From Lacticaseibacillus baoqingensis (lineage in GTDB: Bacteria > Bacillota > Bacilli > Lactobacillales > Lactobacillaceae): 64,000 nucleotides of DNA. Below, one piece after another: positions 16,229 to 26,996 of the stretch (position 1 is the stretch's first letter; every line of letters begins with the position of its first letter). The notes under the pieces are model-generated. The model was not told the DNA's origin. It saw only the letters and a list, made by a program, of their open reading frames with translations, and made no database searches. The position numbers and the translations under genes are program-made. The stretch is from positions 1-64,000 of the forward strand of contig NZ_RHOI01000010.1 of NCBI RefSeq assembly GCF_003946165.1, given 5' to 3'.

Positions 16229-17725
16229 ATGATAACAAATGTGATCTCGGCGATCGATGCGATCGCGACCGCCACCCCAAATCGATGGGCATACGATGTA
16301 TTAGGCGAAAAGCATACTTATGGGGAACTCAAGCAAGCCGCAGAGACGATCGCTTTGGCGATCGCTCAGCGGGAATTACCCGAAAAAGCACCGATCATGG
16401 TGTATTGTGACCAGAGCTTTTTGACGATCGCAACGTTTTTGGGTTGTGTCAAAGCCGGCCACGCGTATATCCCCGTTGATACGCATTCCCCGCAAACGCG
16501 CTTGCGCATGATCGCTGAGATCGCTCAGCCGGCGATGGTGATCGCAGTGGCGGCATTACCAGTCGCGCTTGATGTGCCCATCGCCACTGCGGCTGAATTG
16601 TTGAACACACCAGCAGTGGCGAATGCACTTTTGACGCCTGTGGTTGGGGCAGACACTTTTTATATTATTTTTACCTCAGGGACGACTGGCCAGCCTAAAG
16701 GCGTTCAGATCAGCCACGATAACCTGTTGAGTTTCGTCAACTGGATGGTCAGTTTTGACTGGCCAAAGCACCCCCAAACACTTAGCCAAGCGCCCTATTC
16801 GTTTGACTTATCGGTAATGTCGTTATATCCAGCTTTGACGCTGGGCGGGACGCTTAAGGTGTTACCGGCCGCCACAACCGCTGATCTTAAGGCTTTGTTT
16901 GCGGCGTTGCCAACGTTAGACTTGCAGGTTTGGGTCTCAACGCCTTCTTTTGCGGCAATCTGTTTGCTGGAGCCAACTTTCAATGCGGCACATTATCCGC
17001 AATTGACCAGGTTTTTCTTTTGTGGTGAAGAATTACCGCATGCACTGGCACAAGAATTGGTACGGCGTTTTCCTCAAGCGCAGGTGTATAACACCTATGG
17101 GCCAACGGAAACAACGGTGGCGGTTACGGCAGTGGCAATCACTCAATCGGTGTTGGACCAATATGATCGGCTGCCGATCGGCCAAGCCAAGCCAGACACT
17201 CGTATCAGCTTGCGCGCCGGCAGTCAACGTACAGATGGTGACCAAGCAGTGGGCGAATTGATGATCGCCGGTCCTAGTGTTTCCAAAGGTTATCTCAACC
17301 GGCCTGACAAAACTGCGGCAGCGTTTTTGCCGGCAGGTTATGCCACCGGTGATCTTGGGTTCATTGATGATACTGGCATGCTGTTTTATCGCGGCCGCAC
17401 TGATTTTCAAATCAAACTGAATGGTTATCGGATCGAATTAGAAGAAGTCAGCCATTACTTAAATGATGAGTCTTTGATCCAACAGGCGGTGGCAGTGCCC
17501 AAGTATGGCGCGGATCACAAGGTCAAGCAATTATTAGCTTACGTCGTGCCTGCGGCCAATGACTATCCCAATGAACTGGCCTTAACCAAGGCCTTGCGGC
17601 AACGGCTGCAGGCCAAAATGATGGCCTACATGGTCCCGCAACGATTTATTTACCGGGAGTCGCTGCCTTTGACCACTAATGGTAAAGTTGCGATCAAGGC
17701 CTTGATCCAAGAGGCGAATGCATGA
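16229..17725 (+). CDS. dltA: D-alanine--D-alanyl carrier protein ligase
   Basis: Activates D-alanine with ATP and loads it on the phosphopantetheine of DltC in the cytoplasm. The 498-residue protein has the adenylation-domain core motifs IIFTSGTTGQPKG (about residue 146), YNTYGPTE, YATGDLG, YRGRTDFQIKLNGYRIE and the C-terminal lysine in TTNGKVAIKAL. Length is normal for DltA (about 500). ATG at 16229 has a GAGAGG site. Its stop overlaps the dltB start by 4 nt (ATGA). Confidence 0.97.
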   Translation: MITNVISAIDAIATATPNRWAYDVLGEKHTYGELKQAAETIALAIAQRELPEKAPIMVYCDQSFLTIATFLGCVKAGHAYIPVDTHSPQTRLRMIAEIAQPAMVIAVAALPVALDVPIATAAELLNTPAVANALLTPVVGADTFYIIFTSGTTGQPKGVQISHDNLLSFVNWMVSFDWPKHPQTLSQAPYSFDLSVMSLYPALTLGGTLKVLPAATTADLKALFAALPTLDLQVWVSTPSFAAICLLEPTFNAAHYPQLTRFFFCGEELPHALAQELVRRFPQAQVYNTYGPTETTVAVTAVAITQSVLDQYDRLPIGQAKPDTRISLRAGSQRTDGDQAVGELMIAGPSVSKGYLNRPDKTAAAFLPAGYATGDLGFIDDTGMLFYRGRTDFQIKLNGYRIELEEVSHYLNDESLIQQAVAVPKYGADHKVKQLLAYVVPAANDYPNELALTKALRQRLQAKMMAYMVPQRFIYRESLPLTTNGKVAIKALIQEANA

Positions 17726-18945
17726 TCAACTTACAACCATATGCCGATCCGCAATATTTTGCTTATCTGCTGGTGGCCTTGATCCCGCTGACGATTGGGT
17801 TATTGCGCGGGCACCGCTGGCATTTCTATGAAACTTTGGTCTCATTAGCGTTTATCATCTTGATGTTCACTGGCGCCAAGTGGCATCAAGCAATCGCGTT
17901 GCTTGGCTTTTTAGTTTTGGAGCTGCTGGTCGTGTCAGGCTATGCCAAATATCGTCAGCAACACAACCAGACACGCGTTTTTATCGCCGCAGTGGTGGCA
18001 GCGATTTTGCCGTTAGTGGTGGTCAAAACAACGCCGCTGTGGTCAACTCAGCCGTCATTGATCGGCTTTTTAGGGATCAGTTACCTGACGTTCAAGGCGG
18101 TGCAAATGGTCATGGAGCTGCGTGACGGGACGATCAAAGAATTTTCGAAGTTGGCATTTTTGCGCTTTTTATGTTTTATGCCGACGTTGTCTTCTGGACC
18201 GATCGATCGTTTCAGGCGGTTTCAAGCAGATTATGAGCACGTTCCTGAGCAGGCAGCTTATGTTGAGATGCTGGGTCGCGCGGTGCACTATTTGTTTTTA
18301 GGGTTCTTGTACAAGTTTTTACTCGGGTATATTTTTGGGACTGTCTTGTTACCTAAGTTAGCTCACTTGGCAATGTTACAACATGGTGCGTTTGGCGGCT
18401 TAGGGCTGTCATGGCCGTTGGTGGGTTACATGTATGACTACAGCATGTACTTGTTTTTTGATTTTGCAGGGTATTCGCTGTTTGCGGTAGCCATCAGTTT
18501 GGTGATGGGGATCGATACGCCGATGAACTTTAACCGCCCATTTGCTGCCGTGAATATCAAAGAGTTCTGGAATCGCTGGCACATGACCTTGAGCTTTTGG
18601 TTTCGCGATTTTGTCTTCATGCGGACAACGTTTTTCATTATGAAACATAAGTTGATCAAAAATCGTATCCGGGTGTCCCAAGCGGCTTACCTCATTAACT
18701 TTTTAGTCATGGGATTTTGGCATGGGGTCACTTGGTATTACATCGTTTATGGGCTATTTCATGCCGGAGCGATCATTATCAATGATATCTGGCTGCGGTT
18801 CAAAAAAAAGCATCGCCAACAATTGCCGCATAATCGTTGGACCCAAGGGCTAGCGATTTTGATCACCTTCAATGTGGTATGTTTCAGCTTTTTGATCTTT
18901 TCAGGTTTTCTCAATCAACTCTGGTTTGCGCCAAGCTTGAAGTAG
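17722..18945 (+). CDS. dltB: D-alanyl transfer protein, MBOAT family
   Basis: A 407-residue polytopic membrane protein that moves the D-alanyl group from DltC to the outside. It shows MBOAT features: SSGPIDRFRRF-type segment, NRPFAAVNIKEFWNRWHMTL and the invariant His in VMGFWHGVTWYY near residue 333. About 11 hydrophobic segments. Translationally coupled to dltA through ATGA. All motifs are intact. Confidence 0.97.
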   Translation: MINLQPYADPQYFAYLLVALIPLTIGLLRGHRWHFYETLVSLAFIILMFTGAKWHQAIALLGFLVLELLVVSGYAKYRQQHNQTRVFIAAVVAAILPLVVVKTTPLWSTQPSLIGFLGISYLTFKAVQMVMELRDGTIKEFSKLAFLRFLCFMPTLSSGPIDRFRRFQADYEHVPEQAAYVEMLGRAVHYLFLGFLYKFLLGYIFGTVLLPKLAHLAMLQHGAFGGLGLSWPLVGYMYDYSMYLFFDFAGYSLFAVAISLVMGIDTPMNFNRPFAAVNIKEFWNRWHMTLSFWFRDFVFMRTTFFIMKHKLIKNRIRVSQAAYLINFLVMGFWHGVTWYYIVYGLFHAGAIIINDIWLRFKKKHRQQLPHNRWTQGLAILITFNVVCFSFLIFSGFLNQLWFAPSLK

Positions 18946-18993
18946 CTTTGGCAACCTTGATCCTGACAATTTGCAATCAAAGGAGTACTAATT

Positions 18994-19221
18994 ATGGACA
19001 CAAAAGAAACTGTATTGGATATCTTGGCAACATTAACTGGTGAAGACTGGCATCACGCGTTAGATGATGACTTGTTTGCCAGTGGCATGCTCGATTCTAT
19101 GGATACTGTCCAGTTGTTACTGGAATTACAAGACCAGCTTGGCGTTACCGTGCCGGTGTCTGAGTTTGACCGCAGTGAGTGGAATACCCCTAACAAGATC
19201 ATTGCTAAGGCGCAGGCATGA
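18994..19221 (+). CDS. dltC: D-alanyl carrier protein
   Basis: A 75-residue acyl-carrier-like protein; Ser35 in GMLDSMDTV is the phosphopantetheine attachment site. The acidic four-helix composition and length are typical. It accepts D-alanine from DltA and docks on DltB. The ATG at 18994 follows AAAGGAG. The stop overlaps the dltD start by 4 nt. Confidence 0.97.
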   Translation: MDTKETVLDILATLTGEDWHHALDDDLFASGMLDSMDTVQLLLELQDQLGVTVPVSEFDRSEWNTPNKIIAKAQA

Positions 19222-20462
19222 AACGGCGCCTGTTACAGCTGTTTGGTCCGGTGCTCTTAGCTTGTGTGCTTGTCGGCGGGGTGTTTTTACTGCCATTGCC
19301 GCAAGGGCAAGCCAGCCAGCAAACCGTTAAAAAAGCTGCCGTTTCACTGTCGCCTAATGTCTTATTAGGGCGCCGTTTAAAAGCTCAGGCGCTGGCGGAG
19401 GGGTATGTGCCGTTTATGGGCAGCTCAGAACTGTCACGGTTGGATGCGTTTCACCCGACAGTGTTGGCTGAAAAGTATCATCGACCTTATCGGCCACTGC
19501 TGCTAGGGGCGCCAGGGACACAGTCATTGACGCATTTTTTGAATGATCAGTCTTGGATCCGGCAATATCGCGGCCGCAAAGTCGTCTTTGTTTTATCTTT
19601 GCAGTGGTTCACACCAGGTGGGCAGCGGCCAGACGCATTCAGCTATTATTATTCCCCGCTGCAGGCGATCACGTTCTTGAGAAATGCCCAACCGCATCGG
19701 ATCGCTGATCGCTATGCGGCCCGCAGAATGTTGCAGATGCCGCCTTTGCAAGGGCACAGTGCGATTCGGGATGGGTTGTTAGAAGTGGCCGCTGGGCAGT
19801 ATCCAGATCAAGGCGTTTGGACGCGGTTGAACTTACAAGACGTCGCCTTAAAAAATGAAGATGCCCTATTTTCGCGATTATTGCTCCCATCGCGGGCCAA
19901 AAAAATCACGCAAGGCTTGGCGCAGTTGCCAGCACACGCTACTGATCAGCAACTGGACGCGTTAGCAACGCAAATCGGTGCCCGCCAAACCACTAATAAC
20001 CGCTTTGGCATCGACAACCAGTTTTATGCCAAGCGGCTTGGCGGTGATAAAGTGCAGGCACTTAAAGGCAGTCAAGCGCACTTTGACTACCGGCGTTCGC
20101 CGGAATACGGGGATCTGCAGCTATTATTGGCTCAATTTGCGCGGTATCACATTCAAGTGCAATTTGTGATTCCCCCAATCAACCAGAAATGGGCGAGTTA
20201 TACCGGCTTATCACAACCTATGGTGGCCCAAACGACTGCCAAGCTGAAGCATCAGTTGACCAGTCAAGGCTTTACGCGGGTCTTAGATCTCACGCAAGCC
20301 GGCGGTGAACCGTATTTCATGCAAGATACGATCCATCTCGGGTGGCGCGGCTGGGTCGCAGTCGATCGCGCGGTGCAGCCATTTTTGACGCAAAAACAGC
20401 CGGCGGCGCATTATCGGCTGAATGATGACTATTTTACAAGCAGGTGGGCGCATGCGCGTTAA
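19218..20462 (+). CDS. dltD: D-alanyl-lipoteichoic acid biosynthesis protein DltD
   Basis: A 414-residue protein with an N-terminal membrane anchor (about residues 8-26) and an SGNH-hydrolase-like outside domain. [10 protein letters not shown] contains the nucleophile Ser, and [11 protein letters not shown] contains the Asp and His of the triad. DltD performs the last transfer of D-alanine to (lipo)teichoic acid outside the cell. ATGA coupling to dltC. Confidence 0.96.
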   Translation: MKRRLLQLFGPVLLACVLVGGVFLLPLPQGQASQQTVKKAAVSLSPNVLLGRRLKAQALAEGYVPFMGSSELSRLDAFHPTVLAEKYHRPYRPLLLGAPGTQSLTHFLNDQSWIRQYRGRKVVFVLSLQWFTPGGQRPDAFSYYYSPLQAITFLRNAQPHRIADRYAARRMLQMPPLQGHSAIRDGLLEVAAGQYPDQGVWTRLNLQDVALKNEDALFSRLLLPSRAKKITQGLAQLPAHATDQQLDALATQIGARQTTNNRFGIDNQFYAKRLGGDKVQALKGSQAHFDYRRSPEYGDLQLLLAQFARYHIQVQFVIPPINQKWASYTGLSQPMVAQTTAKLKHQLTSQGFTRVLDLTQAGGEPYFMQDTIHLGWRGWVAVDRAVQPFLTQKQPAAHYRLNDDYFTSRWAHAR

Positions 20463-21594
20463 ACAAAATCGGCGTTGGCGCAAAGAGCGTCTGTTCTTGA
20501 TCAGCATCACGATTCTTTCGCTGAGCGTCGCTGCGCTCAGCGCGTGGCACACGACGCATCTTTTGAATACGATCCCGCGCGTCCATGCGCGGCACCGCGT
20601 TGCGGTCAAGCCGGCGATAAGCCGCAATGGCACCGCCACGCGGCAGTTAGCCCAGGCACTGCCGGCAACGGCATTTTCAGGTACGGCGATCATCGTCCAA
20701 AACGGGCGTGTGATCGCACAGTTGAGCCGTGGGTATGCAGATCGCAAAACGCAACAGCCGAACACATTGAAGACCTTATATGAAATTGATTCCGTGCAAA
20801 AATCGCTGACTGCCGCCATGGTGATGCGCCAGATCCAAGCGGGAAAGTTGAGTATGACCACAAAGTTGTCCCGTTTTTATCCTAATATCCCAGGTGCCAA
20901 TGAGATCACGATCCAGCATTTGCTGGATATGACTTCGGGATTAAGCATTCAAGGGCAATTAGTGCCAAGCCGCTCGTATGGGGATGCGGCTGTAATCGCC
21001 AATTTACGACCGCACTTGCGCTTTGTCGCCAAGCAGTTGAATCTGTGGCATTATCAGCCCGCCAATTATATGCTGCTGGCTGGCGTCTTAGCACAGTTGG
21101 ATAATGTCTCATATCAAGAATTGTTTATGGCGACGTATCTTCAAGGGTTAGGGTTGACGCAAACGCGGTTTGCATATGCGGCAGATCAAACTGATTTTGC
21201 CCAAGGTTATGGCTGGGGGGCACGCGGTTTGGCCGATGCGCCGCAGATCAATGCCACTGTTGCTCAGCAGCATATGGAATTAGGTACCGGCCAGGTGATG
21301 ATGTCGGCTTTAGACTTGTATAAAGCCGAAGCAGCGTTACAAAATGGCCAGTTATTGACAGTTGCTTCGCGGGCATTTTTATTTGCGCCTGGCAGTGCCG
21401 CGACATATGGCGGCGGGTTGTATCAAGCCCCAACCGGGTATCGTTTTGCCAATGGCTCTGGTTATGGCTTTCAATGTTTCTTACGGATCAGCAATGATGG
21501 TCGCAGTGCAGTCGTGGTGATGGCAAACTGTACGCCGCCGAATGCCTTGGTCAAAAACGCGGCTGATCGGCTGGCAACAGAGTATGTCAGATAA
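20452..21594 (+). CDS. pbpX: Serine hydrolase, beta-lactamase / PbpX family, in dlt operon
   Basis: A 380-residue exported protein with an N-terminal membrane anchor (about residues 10-32). SVQKS carries the SxxK catalytic motif (Ser and Lys), YQPANY is the second motif region, and the C-terminal GSGYGFQ is near the usual K/H-T/S-G position, though a clear KTG is not visible. Such class C penicillin-binding-like proteins follow dltD in several lactobacilli and may hydrolyse D-alanyl esters or amides on the surface. ATG at 20452 lies inside the end of dltD (11-nt overlap) with AGGTGG upstream, so it belongs to the dlt operon. Confidence 0.82.
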   Translation: MRVKQNRRWRKERLFLISITILSLSVAALSAWHTTHLLNTIPRVHARHRVAVKPAISRNGTATRQLAQALPATAFSGTAIIVQNGRVIAQLSRGYADRKTQQPNTLKTLYEIDSVQKSLTAAMVMRQIQAGKLSMTTKLSRFYPNIPGANEITIQHLLDMTSGLSIQGQLVPSRSYGDAAVIANLRPHLRFVAKQLNLWHYQPANYMLLAGVLAQLDNVSYQELFMATYLQGLGLTQTRFAYAADQTDFAQGYGWGARGLADAPQINATVAQQHMELGTGQVMMSALDLYKAEAALQNGQLLTVASRAFLFAPGSAATYGGGLYQAPTGYRFANGSGYGFQCFLRISNDGRSAVVVMANCTPPNALVKNAADRLATEYVR

Positions 21595-21617
21595 TCGGGT
21601 TATCTCGATAACCACCT

Positions 21618-21678
21618 AATAGTGCCCTGAGATCACGCTTTTATAGCTGCGTGATCTCAGGGCACTATTGAATTTTTG
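21618..21678 (+). terminator. Strong terminator of the dlt operon
   Basis: A 21-bp perfect stem (21618-21638 with 21649-21669, AATAGTGCCC... side) around a 10-nt loop, followed by GAATTTTT. The stem is unusually long for a simple terminator. Confidence 0.85.
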
Positions 21679-21691
21679 CAAGGCAGCAAGG

Positions 21692-22843
21692 TCAACGCTG
21701 CTCAGGCGCGTTGGGGATCAGCTGGCCGTGAATGGTCAAGGCATCGCGGCCGTGGTTCTTTGAGCTGTATAAGTATTGATCTGCACGCCGATAAATATCC
21801 AGGTAGTTTTGATCATCAGCAGTGGCGCGATCTTGACCAAGCGAAATCGTGATATGCAGCGGCTGGCCATCAAAGGTAAACGACAGCGCAGCTAACTCGT
21901 GGCGCAACTGTTGTGAGATCGTGGTGGCTTGTTCGAGTGATTAAACAATATTAAACAACAAGATACTGAATTCTTCGCCGCCGGTCCGATAAACTTTGGC
22001 CGGATATTCTAGTGATTTTGTCCAATGCGTCAAGTGAGTCGATACGACGCGAAGGACTTCGTTGCCTGCGAGGTGGCCGAAGCGATCATTGATGCGCTTG
22101 AAGTGATCGATATCAAAGGTGTACAAGGCATAAAGCTCGCCATTAGTTTGGTAGCGATCAAACGCCGCATGCAAGTCACGATCAAAACAGCCAAAGTTGG
22201 CAAGCTGGGTCAGCGAGTCGATCGTTGCTTCACGTTTTAAGCGCTGCTCATGTTGGACTTTGGCAGCAAGATGAGAGTTGACCAGCCAAAGCGCCAGTTC
22301 CAACGCCATGAACCCAACGATTTGAAAAGGCCAGCCGACATCGATCCCAGCCAGTTTCTGTGAGTTCACGAGAAATATTGGCGCTGCAAAGAGTAAGCCA
22401 ACCGCATAATATAAGGCTTGATGGACGTTCAGCGCAGCCGCATAGTGATGGATCACACCGATCATGCAAAAGGTCAACCCAATCAGCCATAATTCACCGC
22501 CTTGCGTCATCCAAACAAACCAGCACCCGACGATCGCAAGCAATGCCGTTAACATCGCGCGCGAATGGGTTGTTAATAGTGCGTAGTAGATCGTGATGAT
22601 TTGAAAATTTAAAAAAGTCCAGCCATAGCCGGCCGGGTGGCCTTCATTGGCGATGTTTAACAATGAATCGGTGTGAAAAAAGATCAGTGAAAGGTAGGTT
22701 AAGCCAACCGTTAGTATCAGTGCATACCGCCGGACCCAGACCAATTTGGCTTCATCCTGAATCCAGTGATATAACCACACAAAACTGATCAAGACAATTA
22801 GATTCGTGAGCATTGTCATTAGGCGCAAGCCCAAGGTGATCAT
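21692..22843 (-). pseudogene. Membrane GGDEF diguanylate cyclase gene interrupted by an in-frame stop
   Basis: The intact gene would encode about 383 residues: six to seven hydrophobic segments, then a GGDEF domain for cyclic-di-GMP synthesis. The first part reaches YRTGGEEFSILLFNIV and then meets TAA at 21941-21943. Translation continued in the same frame gives SLEQATTISQQLRHELAAL..., then ISLGQD and ADQYLYSSKNHGRDAL, the normal end of a GGDEF domain. Thus a single nonsense codon splits the domain right after the active-site motif. The start at 22843 is chosen because AGAAAGGAA precedes it. A sequencing error or rare read-through cannot be excluded; no other c-di-GMP gene is visible nearby. 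Confidence 0.75.
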
Positions 22844-22994
22844 AGCGAGTTCCTTTCTGAAAATGGTATTGGTTATTAGCATACCACACTATCAATAATT
22901 TCATATAGGCCAATCGCCCTTGTAAATCCGAACAATTAGCACCAGAATAGAGGTGTTGGCGAATTAGAGGCACCTGAGTTAGAGGAGGCTAATT

Positions 22995-23528
22995 ATGGCA
23001 ATACCTCATACAAGACAGGATCTACTGATTGCAACACGGACACGATACGACGATATTTGGACGCTGATCGACGCTTTGCCCGCGGATAGCAAGACCATGA
23101 CGTTCGGATTTAAGGGACGTGATCGCAATTTGCGGGATGTTTTGATTCATTTGGCCGCATGGCAAGAATTATACTTGCAATGGAGTCAAACCAACTTAGC
23201 CGGGGAGCGGCGCGTCCGTTTTCTCCCGAAACCATATACATGGGCCACTTGTGGGCGCTTAAGCAAAAAGATCCAGCAGGAGAATCAAGCGGTGAGCTTG
23301 GGTGCTGCTGAGAAGCGTTGGCAAAAATCGCACGTGCAAATGGTGCGGCAGTTTGAAGCATTGACCCAAGAGCAATTATTCGTGCCAGGCTTTTTCCCGT
23401 GGACTGGCACCAGTGCCCTCGGCGATTATGCCACCCTTTTTACAGCTACGCGTTATGCGTGGGCGATCAAGACGTTGCGGCATTTCCGCCGCCAATTCCA
23501 ATCGACCCAAGCACCGGTGACGCAATGA
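22995..23528 (+). CDS. ClbS/DfsB-family four-helix protein (DUF1706)
   Basis: A 177-residue soluble protein resembling the ClbS/DfsB family of the DinB-like superfamily: RQDLLIATRTRYDDIW at the start, FKGRDRNLRDVLIHLAAWQELYLQW in the middle, and ATRYAWAIKTLRHFRR at the end. Known members include the colibactin self-resistance hydrolase ClbS; most lactobacillus members are uncharacterised. An excellent GAGGAGG lies 7 nt before ATG 22995. It stands alone and diverges from the GGDEF gene. Confidence 0.82.
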   Translation: MAIPHTRQDLLIATRTRYDDIWTLIDALPADSKTMTFGFKGRDRNLRDVLIHLAAWQELYLQWSQTNLAGERRVRFLPKPYTWATCGRLSKKIQQENQAVSLGAAEKRWQKSHVQMVRQFEALTQEQLFVPGFFPWTGTSALGDYATLFTATRYAWAIKTLRHFRRQFQSTQAPVTQ

Positions 23529-23536
23529 TCACTTGA

Positions 23537-23561
23537 GACGTCGGTTACCGACGCCTTTTTT
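23537..23561 (+). terminator. Terminator after the DUF1706 gene
   Basis: CGTCGG and CCGACG form a short GC-rich stem with a TTA loop, followed by CCTTTTTT. Confidence 0.8.
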
Positions 23562-23615
23562 ATGTACAGTTAAGGTGAGCACATGGGATAATAGCGGGGG
23601 AAAGAAGGCGAGCAG

Positions 23616-24215
23616 ATGATCAATGAAAAAATGGGACAAGTCAGCTTCGGACAAGCATTCAAAGATTTCTTCAAGGGGTATGTGGATTTTCGCGGCCGCT
23701 CGACTAGAGCCGGCTATTGGTGGATGCAGCTGTGGTTGATCCCATTGTGGATTGGCTTGGGCGCATGGGCGCTGATCAAAATATTCGTAGATTTGATCAG
23801 GCAATTTCAAGGTGCCCATGTGAGCAGCTATCTGCCGCTGGTCATCACGCTTGCGGTCTTTGGGGTCGGCTTATTTCTCCCCACATTAGCGTTGCAGATT
23901 CGGCGTTATCGCGATGTCGGTTTGCGTGGGCGCGGGAGTTTAGTCTTGTGGTTGATCACTGATGCGATCGAAGCGTTGCGCTATTTTGCGCTGATGCGGC
24001 AGCTCCAAGCGGCAACGGTGTTTCGTGACCCCAACTTGTTAGCACCAGCTGGCAGCCGCGGGGTTGAGGTAGTGCTGACGGTGATCATGATTGGGATCAG
24101 CGGTTTTTTCTTCGTGTTAACGCTGCTTCCAAGCGATGTCATGACCACAACCAGCACCAATCGCTTCGTGCGCTTTTTTATTCGCGGCAAGCAGGTTGCG
24201 TCAGCAGCGGGCTAA
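23616..24215 (+). CDS. DUF805-family membrane protein
   Basis: A 199-residue protein with the DUF805 start pattern (FKDFFKGYVDFRGRSTRAGYWW), three to four hydrophobic segments and LQIRRYRDVGLRG in the loop after the second helix pair. DUF805 proteins are widespread inner-membrane proteins of unknown function. GGGGGAAAGAAGG lies upstream of ATG 23616. Single-gene unit. Confidence 0.85.
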   Translation: MINEKMGQVSFGQAFKDFFKGYVDFRGRSTRAGYWWMQLWLIPLWIGLGAWALIKIFVDLIRQFQGAHVSSYLPLVITLAVFGVGLFLPTLALQIRRYRDVGLRGRGSLVLWLITDAIEALRYFALMRQLQAATVFRDPNLLAPAGSRGVEVVLTVIMIGISGFFFVLTLLPSDVMTTTSTNRFVRFFIRGKQVASAAG

Positions 24216-24256
24216 ACGAATACCAAAAATTGCACCCACTTGATCATGGTGAACTG

Positions 24257-24299
24257 CAAAAACGCCGGCGTCTCCTTTGAGGGGACGTCGGCGTTTTTA
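24257..24299. terminator. Bidirectional terminator between DUF805 gene and argH
   Basis: AAAAACGCCGGCGTC and GACGTCGGCGTTTTT pair almost perfectly; A and T runs on both sides suit both converging genes. Confidence 0.87.
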
Positions 24300-24323
24300 G
24301 TTGAAGCGGCAAATTCGTCATGA

Positions 24324-25709
24324 TCACGCATGTGTGGCTAAGATCTGCTTGGCACGGGCGACTTCTTTTTCAACGTTAGCCACTGCGGTGCCGCCTAGAC
24401 TGGTCCGGCGATTAACGGCGGCTTCACTGGTTAAGTCGGTATAAACATCAGCTTCGATTTGGGGTGCGGCTTTTTGCAAATCAGCTAAACTCATGTCTTG
24501 CAAGCTTTGGCCGGATTGGATCCCTTTGAGGACCAACTCACCAACGATTTCATGGGCTTGCCGGAATGGCACGCCTTTGGTTGCCAAGTAATCTGCAAGT
24601 TCAGTCGCATTGGAAAAGTCTTTGATCGTGGCATCATGCATTTTTTCTGGATGAACGGTCAATGATTCTAGCATCCCAGAGAAGATATGGACACAACCTA
24701 AAACCGTATCATAGGCGTCGAAAATCGGTTCCTTGTCTTCTTGCATGTCCTTGTTGTAGGCCAAAGGTAAGGACTTCATGGTCGTCAACAAGCCCATGAG
24801 ATCGCCATAGACCCGGCCAGTTTTGCCACGAGTCAATTCGGCAAAATCCGCATTTTTCTTTTGCGGCATGATCGAGCTGCCAGTCGAAAAGGCATCCGAC
24901 ATTTCGATGTAATTAAACTCATAGGTACACCAGAGGATCAGCTCTTCAGCCAAACGTGAGAGATGTTGCATCAAGATCGCGGCATTGCTGAGAAATTCTA
25001 AGGCAAAATCACGGTCTGAAACCGCGTCTAATGAGTTGTGATAAACCGCATCAAAGTCGAGTTGCTCAGCGACAAATTCCCGATCGATCGGAAACGTCGT
25101 GCCGGCTAACGCAGCTGCTCCTAACGGCAACATATCGGTATGCTTTTGGGTGAAAGTAAACCGTTCATAATCTCGCTGGAACATCTCGAAGTACGCCAGC
25201 AAATAATGCCCATAAGTGATCGGCTGGGCATGTTGCATGTGCGTGTACCCTGGCATGATCGTGCCCGCATGCGCGTCAGCTTGTGCAACTAAGACACTTT
25301 GTAAATCAGAAAGAGCTGATTTTAACGCAGGCAGGCGGTGTTTGAGCCATAAATGCAGATCCGTAGCGACTTGATCGTTGCGACTGCGAGCGGTATGCAA
25401 TTTACCGGCGACTGGGCCGATCAGATCCGTGAGCATGCTTTCAAGGTTCAAATGAATATCTTCATTAGCGATCGTGAAATGCAACTCGCCGGCCTCTAAT
25501 TTTTGTTGGAGTTGATGCAAGCCTGCGGTAATGGCGTCGGCGTCCGCTTGCGGAATGATGCCGGTTTTGCCCAACATCGCGACATGAGCCAAGGAACCTT
25601 CGAGGTCTTCGTGTGCCATTTGCTGGTCGAAGCTGATCGAGGCACCAAACTTATCGACCCATGCTGCCGCCTTTTGGGTGAAGCGACCGCCCCATAACTT
25701 ATCCGTCAT
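24324..25709 (-). CDS. argH: Argininosuccinate lyase
   Basis: Splits argininosuccinate into arginine and fumarate, the last step of arginine synthesis. The 461-residue protein has the fumarase/aspartase superfamily signature [10 protein letters not shown] (near residue 277), [12 protein letters not shown] with substrate-binding residues, and TGDxxH-like [14 protein letters not shown]. Length is typical. Its ATG shares one base with the argG stop (TAATG), so translation is coupled and the two form an operon. Confidence 0.97.
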   Translation of the reverse strand: MTDKLWGGRFTQKAAAWVDKFGASISFDQQMAHEDLEGSLAHVAMLGKTGIIPQADADAITAGLHQLQQKLEAGELHFTIANEDIHLNLESMLTDLIGPVAGKLHTARSRNDQVATDLHLWLKHRLPALKSALSDLQSVLVAQADAHAGTIMPGYTHMQHAQPITYGHYLLAYFEMFQRDYERFTFTQKHTDMLPLGAAALAGTTFPIDREFVAEQLDFDAVYHNSLDAVSDRDFALEFLSNAAILMQHLSRLAEELILWCTYEFNYIEMSDAFSTGSSIMPQKKNADFAELTRGKTGRVYGDLMGLLTTMKSLPLAYNKDMQEDKEPIFDAYDTVLGCVHIFSGMLESLTVHPEKMHDATIKDFSNATELADYLATKGVPFRQAHEIVGELVLKGIQSGQSLQDMSLADLQKAAPQIEADVYTDLTSEAAVNRRTSLGGTAVANVEKEVARAKQILATHA

Positions 25710-26929
25710 TATTTTGTGACCTTTTCTTCAGAGTGGACGTGGTTGACTTGTTCATAAACGGTTGCCGGTAAGGTCCATAGCTTGATGAAGCCGGCAGCTG
25801 CTTCTTGATCGAAGGAATCAGCGCTGGTGTAGGTGGCCAAGTTCTCATCGTACAAGGAGTTTTCAGACTTGCGGGCCACTGCGGTGACATTGCCTTTGTA
25901 TAACTTCATTTTGATGACACCGTTGACGTTCTTTTGGGTTTCATCAACGAAAGCCATCAACGCGTCAAACAACGGGGTGATCCACTTAGCTTCATAGATC
26001 ATGTTGGTGATCTGTTGTTCGATCAATGGCTTGTAGTGGGCAATGTCCCGCTCCAAGGTGAGGTTTTCCAGTTCATGGTGCGCCGTCATGATCACAGCGG
26101 CACCAGGGGCTTCATAAACTTCACGGGACTTGATACCAACCATCCGGTTTTCGATCTTATCGATCCGGCCAATACCGTTGTCACCGGCGACTTTGTTCAA
26201 AGTCTTGATCAAAGTTGCTAACGGCATTGCCGTGCCATCGATCGCGACTGGGAGCCCTTTTTCGAAGGTGAGATCCAGGTAGGTGGCTTCATCAGGCGCT
26301 TCTTCTGGAGAAACGCTCATGCCCCAAGCGTCATCAGGCGCTTGGTTCCAAGGATTTTCGAGGATACCGGCTTCGTTGGCCCGGCCCCAAAGGTTGCAGT
26401 CAATGGAGTAAGGGGACTTCTTGCCGATCGGGACTGGGACATCGTGATCTTTGGCATAATCGATTTCTTCTTCACGCGACCAGTGGAAGTCCCGGATCGG
26501 CGCTTCGATCTTCATGTCAGGGTCTAAAGCGTGGATGGCTGCTTCAAAACGCACTTGGTCGTTGCCTTTGCCAGTAGAGCCATGGGCGATCGCAGTCGCA
26601 CCATGGTCGTGGGCGATCTTGACGAGATGTTCGATGATCAAAGGCCGGCTCAAGGCGGATACTAACGGATAGTCGCCTTCGTACAAGGCGTTGGCTTTGA
26701 TGACCGGCGCCACATATTTGTCGGCAAATTCATCTTGGGCGTCGATCGCGTATGATTCAGAAGCGCCAACTTGCAGCGCCTTTTTTTGGATGAAGTCCAT
26801 ATCTGCGCCTGGCTGGCCCACATTCAAGCACACGGCGATGATCTCATCATAGCCTTTGTCTTTTAACCAAGGAATAGCTACTGAAGTATCCAAACCACCG
26901 GAATAAGCCAAAACGATTTTTTCAGTCAT
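25709..26929 (-). CDS. argG: Argininosuccinate synthase
   Basis: Joins citrulline and aspartate with ATP. The 406-residue protein starts with the PP-loop motif [17 protein letters not shown] and has [15 protein letters not shown]. The ATG at 26929 is chosen over an upstream in-frame ATG (26977) because AGGAGG lies 8 nt before it. The amino-acid ABC gene ends 67 nt upstream on the same strand with no clear terminator between, so the three may be co-transcribed. No convincing ArgR box could be assigned. Confidence 0.97.
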   Translation of the reverse strand: MTEKIVLAYSGGLDTSVAIPWLKDKGYDEIIAVCLNVGQPGADMDFIQKKALQVGASESYAIDAQDEFADKYVAPVIKANALYEGDYPLVSALSRPLIIEHLVKIAHDHGATAIAHGSTGKGNDQVRFEAAIHALDPDMKIEAPIRDFHWSREEEIDYAKDHDVPVPIGKKSPYSIDCNLWGRANEAGILENPWNQAPDDAWGMSVSPEEAPDEATYLDLTFEKGLPVAIDGTAMPLATLIKTLNKVAGDNGIGRIDKIENRMVGIKSREVYEAPGAAVIMTAHHELENLTLERDIAHYKPLIEQQITNMIYEAKWITPLFDALMAFVDETQKNVNGVIKMKLYKGNVTAVARKSENSLYDENLATYTSADSFDQEAAAGFIKLWTLPATVYEQVNHVHSEEKVTK

Positions 26930-26996
26930 AATAGAAGTCCTCCTAGAGATTAGTTGCATGGATGCAATGATTAACACAGTGAATATGACGCGTTCG

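Noticed and set aside
20283-20861. 192-codon open frame opposite dltD/pbpX
   Set aside because: Overlaps two recognised dlt-operon genes on the other strand and shows no domain.
26930-26996. ArgR operator in front of argG
   Set aside because: Short matches such as GTGAATA are present but no pair of convincing ARG boxes; not called.
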